Assembly (NCBI GenBank): GCA_017437045.1
Contig: JAFSBY010000006.1
Location: forward strand, 1-64,000
Reading direction: 5' to 3'
Length of the DNA: 64,000 bases
DNA from: Alistipes sp.
GTDB taxonomy: Bacteria > Bacteroidota > Bacteroidia > Bacteroidales > Rikenellaceae
Under the pieces are notes generated by a model, which was not told where the DNA came from, did no database searches, and saw only the letters and a list, made by a program, of their open reading frames with translations. Both the position numbers and the translations under genes were made by a program. Shown piece by piece: positions 59,084-64,000 of this stretch. Positions within the stretch are counted from its first letter, which is position 1. Each line of letters opens with the position of its first letter.

Positions 59084-60289
59084 ATGTATCGCACCCTGCT
59101 GACATTGGTGTGGCTCCTGGGCTGTGTGGGGAGTGGAATGGCACAAGAAGAGGTGTTGTATGGGCAAGACACGTTGCGTTATACCTATACACCGCTTGCG
59201 CCGATTCCTGCCGACACGATGGCTCGTCGCCCCAATTTCCTGCAGCGTGTCGTAAACTATTTTGGCGAATCGACCGTCGATCGCTCCTATGAGAAGAAGA
59301 TCGACATCACCTTTGCCGGAGGACCGAGCTACTCGAAGACCACCTCGCTTGGGTTGGGTGTCTTGGCGGCCGGACTTTATCGGTTGGATCGCACCGATTC
59401 GATTACCCCGCCTTCGGATGTGACGCTCTATGGCAGCGTCTCGATTTCGGGCTATTTCACGATCGGAATCACGGGTAATACGATCTTCCGCAACAGCCGC
59501 CATAAACTCGACTATGATTTAGCCTTCTCCTCGTCGCCCCGCGACATTTGGGGTATTGGTTACGAGGCCGGTCGCCACCATACCGAGACCGAAATTCTCG
59601 AACAACGTTACAGCTTCCGAGCTCGTTATCTGCATCGTTTTCTCTATGGGTCGTATGCCGGTGTAGTGCTGGACTTTGACCATACGAACGGCGATAAGAT
59701 GGATGAGGTGGCGTTGGCCTACATTGGCCATCAGAAACGCCACTATACGGCTACGGGTTTGGGTTTAGTGCTCGAGTATGATACGCGCGATTTTATCCCC
59801 AATCCGTCGAAGGGCCTCTATTTCAGCTTGCAGGAGCTGTTCTACGCCAAGGGTTTGGGAAGTTGTGATAAATCGTTGTGGCGCACGTTGATACGCGCCA
59901 ATGCTTACCATCGGGTGTGGAAAGATGCCCTGTTGGCCTATGATCTGTATGGCGAGTTTAACTCGCAGGGCACTCCGTGGTCGATGTTGGCTCGTATGGG
60001 CGACGGTGAGCGTATGCGCGGTTATTATACGGGTCGCTATACGGACAACAACCTGCTGACCATGCAGGTCGAACTGCGTCAGCATATTTGGCGACGCATC
60101 GGTGGCGTGGCGTGGGTCGGAGCCGGCAATGTCTTCTCGGAGATTAGCCACATGCGGCTCGATGAGACGCTCCCGAATTATGGTCTTGGCTTGCGCTGGG
60201 AGCTCAAAAAACGGGTGAATGTACGTTTTGATTATGGTTTTGGTCGCGATACGAGTGGATTCCTACTCTCGATCAACGAGGCCTTTTAA
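59084..60289 (+). CDS. Omp85/BamA-superfamily barrel without POTRA domains
   Basis: The product has 401 aa with a signal peptide ending in GMAQ. After about 60 residues a 16-strand-type barrel begins (KIDITFAGGPSYSKTTSLGLG). The Omp85 loop-6 motif RMRGYY lies near residue 306, and the chain ends in LSINEAF with a terminal Phe. No POTRA repeats fit in the short N terminus. It may transport or assemble a specific lipid or protein. The phosphoethanolamine transferase gene follows after 12 bp. Confidence 0.82.
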   Translation: MYRTLLTLVWLLGCVGSGMAQEEVLYGQDTLRYTYTPLAPIPADTMARRPNFLQRVVNYFGESTVDRSYEKKIDITFAGGPSYSKTTSLGLGVLAAGLYRLDRTDSITPPSDVTLYGSVSISGYFTIGITGNTIFRNSRHKLDYDLAFSSSPRDIWGIGYEAGRHHTETEILEQRYSFRARYLHRFLYGSYAGVVLDFDHTNGDKMDEVALAYIGHQKRHYTATGLGLVLEYDTRDFIPNPSKGLYFSLQELFYAKGLGSCDKSLWRTLIRANAYHRVWKDALLAYDLYGEFNSQGTPWSMLARMGDGERMRGYYTGRYTDNNLLTMQVELRQHIWRRIGGVAWVGAGNVFSEISHMRLDETLPNYGLGLRWELKKRVNVRFDYGFGRDTSGFLLSINEAF

Positions 60290-60301
60290 GTACCGGCAGG
60301 C

Positions 60302-62017
60302 ATGAAAGAGACGCTTTATTATACCGATTCCGATCGCAGACGTCCGGTTTATCGCCGATTTTCACTCTTCTTGGCGCTCTATTTTGTCGCCTCGATTCTG
60401 GTGCCGAATATCGTCCTGGCCTACACCGAGCACTATTCTGTATGGACCACCGAGGCGTTGGTATTGATGCCCCTCGGCTTCTATTTGATGTGGAGTGTGG
60501 CTTTACGCCGCTCGGGCGTGATGATTTGGCTCGGCTTCCCCTTTATCTTTTTTGCCGCTTTCCAGATCGTTTTGCTCTATCTGTTTGGCAACTCGATCAT
60601 TGCCACGGATATGTTTACCAATGTCCTGACGACCAATCCGGGCGAGGCTACCGAGTTGCTGGGCAATATCTACCCTGCCGTGCTGTTGGTGGCGGTGATG
60701 TATCTGCCGATGTTGTGGTTGGCATGGCGTGAGATTGGCCATCGGCATTGCCTGCCACCCCGCTCGCGGCGCATGATTGCCCTGGTGGGTGGTGTGCTCT
60801 TTGTGATTGGTGCGATGCTGCTGATTCCGGCCTATCGGGTCAGCGATGACAAGCATGTAATCCGCGATGAGATCTTCCCGCTCAATGTCGTCTATAATAT
60901 GTATCTCTGCGGCTCGGAGTTGCGCAAGACCTACCATTTTGAGGAGGTGACGGCCGATTTTCGCTTCGATGCACAACGCTCGGCCTCGGTCGAAGGGCGG
61001 GAACTCTATGTCTATGTCATCGGAGAGGCTGCACGGGCCATGAATTGGCAACTCTATGGCTATGAACGCGAGACGACCCCCGGGTTGATGCAGATCGAGG
61101 ATCTGATCATCTATCGCAATGTGCTGACCCAGAGCAATACGACCCATAAGAGTGTCCCGCTGTTCCTCTCATCTGTGGCAACCCACGAACACGAGGCGCT
61201 GTACCGGCGTAAGGGTCTGCCGGCTCTCTTTCGGGAGGCAGGGTTTGAGACGTGGTTTATCTCGAACCAATCCCCACAGGGGGCGATGATCGACAACCTG
61301 TCGCAAGATGCCGAACATGTCTGCTATTTGGAGGATCCGCGCCACGATATGCAGTTGCTCGATCAGCTGAAGCAGGTGGTGGCCGGAAGCCAATCCGAGA
61401 AGCTATTCGTCATCTTACACTGCTACGGATCGCACTTCAGTTACCATCAACGTTACCCGCGTTCGGAGGCCGTCTTCCTGCCCGATGATGATGTGGCTAT
61501 CCGTGCCGACCATGCCGAAGAGCTGCGTAACGCCTATGATAACTCGATTCGCTACACGGACCGTGTGCTGACCGCGACGGTCGAATATCTGCGATCGCTC
61601 ACCGATTGTACCACAGCCTTGCTGTATTGCTCGGATCATGGAGAGGACCTCTACGATGATGAACGTGGTCGTTTCCTGCATGCTTCGCCCACAACAACGG
61701 CCTATCAGCTCTATGTCGCCTCGTTTGCTTGGTTCTCGGAGCGTTATCGCGCTGCATGGCCCGAGAAGGTTGCAACGGCTGCCACGTTGGTCGATGCACC
61801 GGCCACGACCCATTCGATGTACCACACGATTGCCGATATAGCCTCCGTTGAGGGGCGTTTCTGCAACGATACGGTCTCGTTAGTCAATCCGGCTTTTGAT
61901 CGGCAGCGAGTACGTCGCTATTTGAACGACCACAACGAGGCTGTCCCCTTCTCGGAAACAGGACTTACGGAGCACGATTGGAAGATATTTGCCCGTTATG
62001 GAGTAGTGGTCGATTGA
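60302..62017 (+). CDS. Lipid A phosphoethanolamine transferase (EptA-like)
   Basis: The product has 571 aa. Five N-terminal membrane segments (to about 185) precede a periplasmic sulfatase-fold catalytic domain. The metal and nucleophile positions are Glu242 in IGEAAR, Thr280 or Thr281 in SNTTHKSVP, and Asp445-His446 in CSDHGED. It would transfer phosphoethanolamine from phosphatidylethanolamine to lipid A or another glycan, which lowers negative charge. In Bacteroidetes such enzymes can also act on other envelope sugars. It is the last gene of the cluster, with a terminator at 62044. Confidence 0.88.
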   Translation: MKETLYYTDSDRRRPVYRRFSLFLALYFVASILVPNIVLAYTEHYSVWTTEALVLMPLGFYLMWSVALRRSGVMIWLGFPFIFFAAFQIVLLYLFGNSIIATDMFTNVLTTNPGEATELLGNIYPAVLLVAVMYLPMLWLAWREIGHRHCLPPRSRRMIALVGGVLFVIGAMLLIPAYRVSDDKHVIRDEIFPLNVVYNMYLCGSELRKTYHFEEVTADFRFDAQRSASVEGRELYVYVIGEAARAMNWQLYGYERETTPGLMQIEDLIIYRNVLTQSNTTHKSVPLFLSSVATHEHEALYRRKGLPALFREAGFETWFISNQSPQGAMIDNLSQDAEHVCYLEDPRHDMQLLDQLKQVVAGSQSEKLFVILHCYGSHFSYHQRYPRSEAVFLPDDDVAIRADHAEELRNAYDNSIRYTDRVLTATVEYLRSLTDCTTALLYCSDHGEDLYDDERGRFLHASPTTTAYQLYVASFAWFSERYRAAWPEKVATAATLVDAPATTHSMYHTIADIASVEGRFCNDTVSLVNPAFDRQRVRRYLNDHNEAVPFSETGLTEHDWKIFARYGVVVD

Positions 62018-62043
62018 TTTGATCCCTGGCAGACAAACAAAAC

Positions 62044-62089
62044 AAAAGCGGATGAGTGTGGCGAGTAATGCACCTCATCCGCTTTTTTT
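62044..62089. terminator. Terminator between the transferase and glmS genes
   Basis: AAAAGCGGATGAG pairs with CTCATCCGCTTTT across a loop of about 17 bases, and a T-run follows on the plus strand. It separates convergent genes. Confidence 0.85.
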
Positions 62090-62106
62090 GTTGGGGGCTA
62101 CCCTAC

Positions 62107-63957
62107 TTATTCGACCGTTACCGATTTGGCTAAGTTGCGCGGCTGATCGACATTGCGCCCTTTATTGACGGCAATGTGATAGGCCAATAATTGCAGGGGC
62201 AACGAGGCTACAATCGGCATGAGAAATTCGTTCACTTGCGGCACCTCGATGACATAATCGGCCGAGTGGCTCACCAACGTATCACCTTGCGCAACTACGG
62301 CCACGATCTTACCGCCACGCGCTTTGATCTCCTCGATGTTGCTGGCCGTCTTTTCGTAGGTGTGGTCGGGGGTGGCAATGACTACGGTGGGCATCTCGGC
62401 ATCGATGAGCGCAATCGGCCCATGTTTCATCTCGGCAGCCGGATATCCCTCGGCGTGAATATAGGAGATCTCCTTGAGCTTCAGAGCCCCTTCGAGGGCT
62501 GTCGGGTAATTTACACCGCGCCCCATGTAGATGAAGTTGTGGGCGTAGGTGAAGATCTTGGCCAACTCCTCGACGCGGGGTGCGACCTCTTGGAGCAGCT
62601 GTTCGAGTTGCTCGGGCAGGGCCAGGAGACCTTGACTCAAGGTGTAGTAGAGCGATGGGTCGAGTACCCCCTTCTCGCGGCCGATGGCCAGTGCCAACAT
62701 CGTCATGACGGTCACCTGGCCGGTGAAGGCTTTGGTCGAGGCAACACCAATCTCGGGCCCGACGTGGATGTAGGCTCCCGAGTCTGTCGCGCGGGCAATC
62801 GACGAGCCGACGACATTGCAGATACCGAATACGAAGGCTCCGGCTTTACGTGCCAATTCGACGGCCGCCAGCGTATCGGCCGTTTCACCCGATTGGGAGA
62901 CGGCAATGACGATGTCGTCGGGCGTGATGATGGGATTTCGATAACGAAACTCCGAAGCATACTCCACCTCGACCGGAATGCGACACAACGACTCGATCAG
63001 GTGCTCACCAATGAGCGAGGCGTGCCACGACGTGCCACAAGCGACAAAGATGATGCGTCGTGCTGCGAGGAAACGTTCCCGATGGTCGATCACGCCCGAT
63101 AGTTTGACCTCGAAGTTCTCGGGATGGATACGGCCACGAATACAATCGATCAGCGTTTTGGGCTGCTCGAAGATCTCCTTCAGCATGAAGTGCGGATAGC
63201 CGCCCTTCTCGAGTTGTGCGATCGAGAGTTGCAATTTGCGGATGTCGATGCGCCCTTCGTGGTTGTCGTGATTGACAATGCGCAGCGGTGCATGGCGATC
63301 GATAATGGCGATCTCGCCATCCCCGACATAGACAAAATCCTCGGTATATTCGATGATCGAGGCGGCATCCGAGGAGAGGAAAAACTCCCCTTCGCCACCG
63401 ATACCGATCACCATCGGGCTGCTTTGGCGTGCTGCGATGATGCAGTCGGGGTTGTTGCGCTCGATGATGGCGATGGCATAAGCTCCAACCACCTGCTTGA
63501 GGGCTTGTTGTACGGCCTCGATCAGGGTGCAGTTGTTGCTGGTGCGAATAAATTCGATCAGATTGACTAACACCTCGCTATCGGTCGAACTGCGGAAGGT
63601 GTACCCGTGTTCGATCAGTGCCTCTTTGAGCAACCGATAATTCTCGATAATGCCATTGTGGATCAGTGCAATCTGGCCGGAGGTGCTAAAATGCGGGTGA
63701 GCATTGGCATCGTTCGGGATGCCGTGTGTTGCCCAGCGGGTATGGGCGATGCCGATCGTACCCGTGGCATCTTTTCCGTCGAGAAAATGCTCCAAATCGG
63801 AGACTTTACCTTTGCATTTATAGAGATTCAGGTTGCCCTGCTCGTTGATGAGTGCCACGCCGGCACTGTCATATCCGCGATATTCGAGGCGGTGCAATCC
63901 CTTCAGTAAGACGGGAATAGCCTCTTTTGAGCCGATATATCCTACAATTCCACACAT
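62107..63957 (-). CDS. glmS: Glutamine--fructose-6-phosphate aminotransferase (isomerizing)
   Basis: GlmS makes glucosamine-6-phosphate, the first committed step of amino-sugar and cell-wall synthesis. The product has 616 aa. The N-terminal glutaminase has the nucleophile Cys2 in MCGIVGYIG and LEYRGYDSAG. Two SIS sugar-isomerase domains follow (VACGTSWHASLIG; YMGRGVNYPTALEGALKLKE), and the protein ends in AKSVTVE. I see no glmS ribozyme; the leader is only about 20 bases. GlmM at 51937 carries out the next step. Confidence 0.97.
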   Translation of the reverse strand: MCGIVGYIGSKEAIPVLLKGLHRLEYRGYDSAGVALINEQGNLNLYKCKGKVSDLEHFLDGKDATGTIGIAHTRWATHGIPNDANAHPHFSTSGQIALIHNGIIENYRLLKEALIEHGYTFRSSTDSEVLVNLIEFIRTSNNCTLIEAVQQALKQVVGAYAIAIIERNNPDCIIAARQSSPMVIGIGGEGEFFLSSDAASIIEYTEDFVYVGDGEIAIIDRHAPLRIVNHDNHEGRIDIRKLQLSIAQLEKGGYPHFMLKEIFEQPKTLIDCIRGRIHPENFEVKLSGVIDHRERFLAARRIIFVACGTSWHASLIGEHLIESLCRIPVEVEYASEFRYRNPIITPDDIVIAVSQSGETADTLAAVELARKAGAFVFGICNVVGSSIARATDSGAYIHVGPEIGVASTKAFTGQVTVMTMLALAIGREKGVLDPSLYYTLSQGLLALPEQLEQLLQEVAPRVEELAKIFTYAHNFIYMGRGVNYPTALEGALKLKEISYIHAEGYPAAEMKHGPIALIDAEMPTVVIATPDHTYEKTASNIEEIKARGGKIVAVVAQGDTLVSHSADYVIEVPQVNEFLMPIVASLPLQLLAYHIAVNKGRNVDQPRNLAKSVTVE

Positions 63958-63982
63958 ATAGATCTGTATTGATTTTTCGCCT

Positions 63983-63990
63983 CAAAGATA
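63983..63990 (-). promoter_or_regulatory. -7 box (TATCTTTG) for glmS
   Basis: It lies on the minus strand 25 bases upstream of the ATG at 63957. Confidence 0.7.
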
Positions 63991-64000
63991 ACGAAAAAAA

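Noticed and set aside
1..64000. tRNA, rRNA, CRISPR arrays and insertion sequences
   Set aside because: I looked through the intergenic gaps and saw no tRNA-like cloverleaf, no array of spaced identical repeats, and no transposase or integrase reading frame.

Overview
The window looks like chromosomal core DNA of a Bacteroidales bacterium, most likely Alistipes or another member of Rikenellaceae. The signs are a moderately high GC content, repeated Bacteroidetes -7 boxes of the form TATCTTTG, few Shine-Dalgarno sites, and lineage-typical families (PorV/PorQ-like protein, DUF4831, DUF4491, OMP_b-brl_3 barrel, YbbR-like protein before coaE). The genus is an inference. I see no tRNA, rRNA, CRISPR array, transposase, integrase or prophage gene.

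Layout. 1-96 is the tail of an AT-rich gene. 223-6873 (+) holds a degenerate M23 protein, dxr, rseP, a small lipoprotein, radA, a UDP-glucuronate-decarboxylase-like protein that lacks its catalytic Tyr, and a thioredoxin. 6870-13284 (-) holds an AlkD-like HEAT protein, DUF4831, an overlapping operon ybbR-coaE-folP-lolD-trmN6, and dnaA. 13511-22174 (+) holds pgm, mazG, a gamma-carbonic anhydrase, and a LytS/LytTR two-component pair followed by a large outer-membrane barrel. Two tandem operator-like sites with 21-bp periodicity lie between the regulator and the barrel. 22232-24390 (-) holds a RibD-like enzyme with inverted domain order and a membrane metallophosphoesterase. 24577-28048 (+) holds a DcaP-like porin, DUF4491, a CapA lipoprotein and rubrerythrin. 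28139-29822 (-) holds a PL10-type pectate lyase lipoprotein and a secreted TonB-C-like protein.

29995-45346 (+) holds ettA, hisS, an S41 protease, a YqaA/DedA protein, aroE, dnaE, trxA, an aldose epimerase and htpG, with a DUF2007 gene on the other strand. It ends in an AT-rich pocket: a highly structured, terminator-ended RNA element followed by two orphan genes. 45476-51817 (-) holds a thioesterase, a RibF-like protein that has only the adenylyltransferase domain, rex, a 3xLysM/receptor-fold protein, a DnaQ-type exonuclease, dnaN and a nucleoside phosphorylase. 51937-54702 (+) holds glmM and an M20 dipeptidase. 54765-56753 (-) holds DUF2461 and glyA. 57052-62017 (+) is a compact envelope cluster (PorV/PorQ-like, LMW phosphatase, thioredoxin-fold protein, Omp85-type barrel, phosphoethanolamine transferase). 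62107-63957 (-) is glmS.

Most genes are housekeeping: isoprenoid, folate, CoA, flavin and amino-sugar metabolism, and replication (dnaA, dnaE, dnaN). The less ordinary content is regulatory or architectural: a LytTR circuit with candidate operators, a candidate small RNA or attenuator at 44.16-44.34 kb, a sigma54-like heat-shock promoter at htpG, three near-leaderless genes, two non-canonical flavin-pathway proteins, and two apparent pseudoenzymes.
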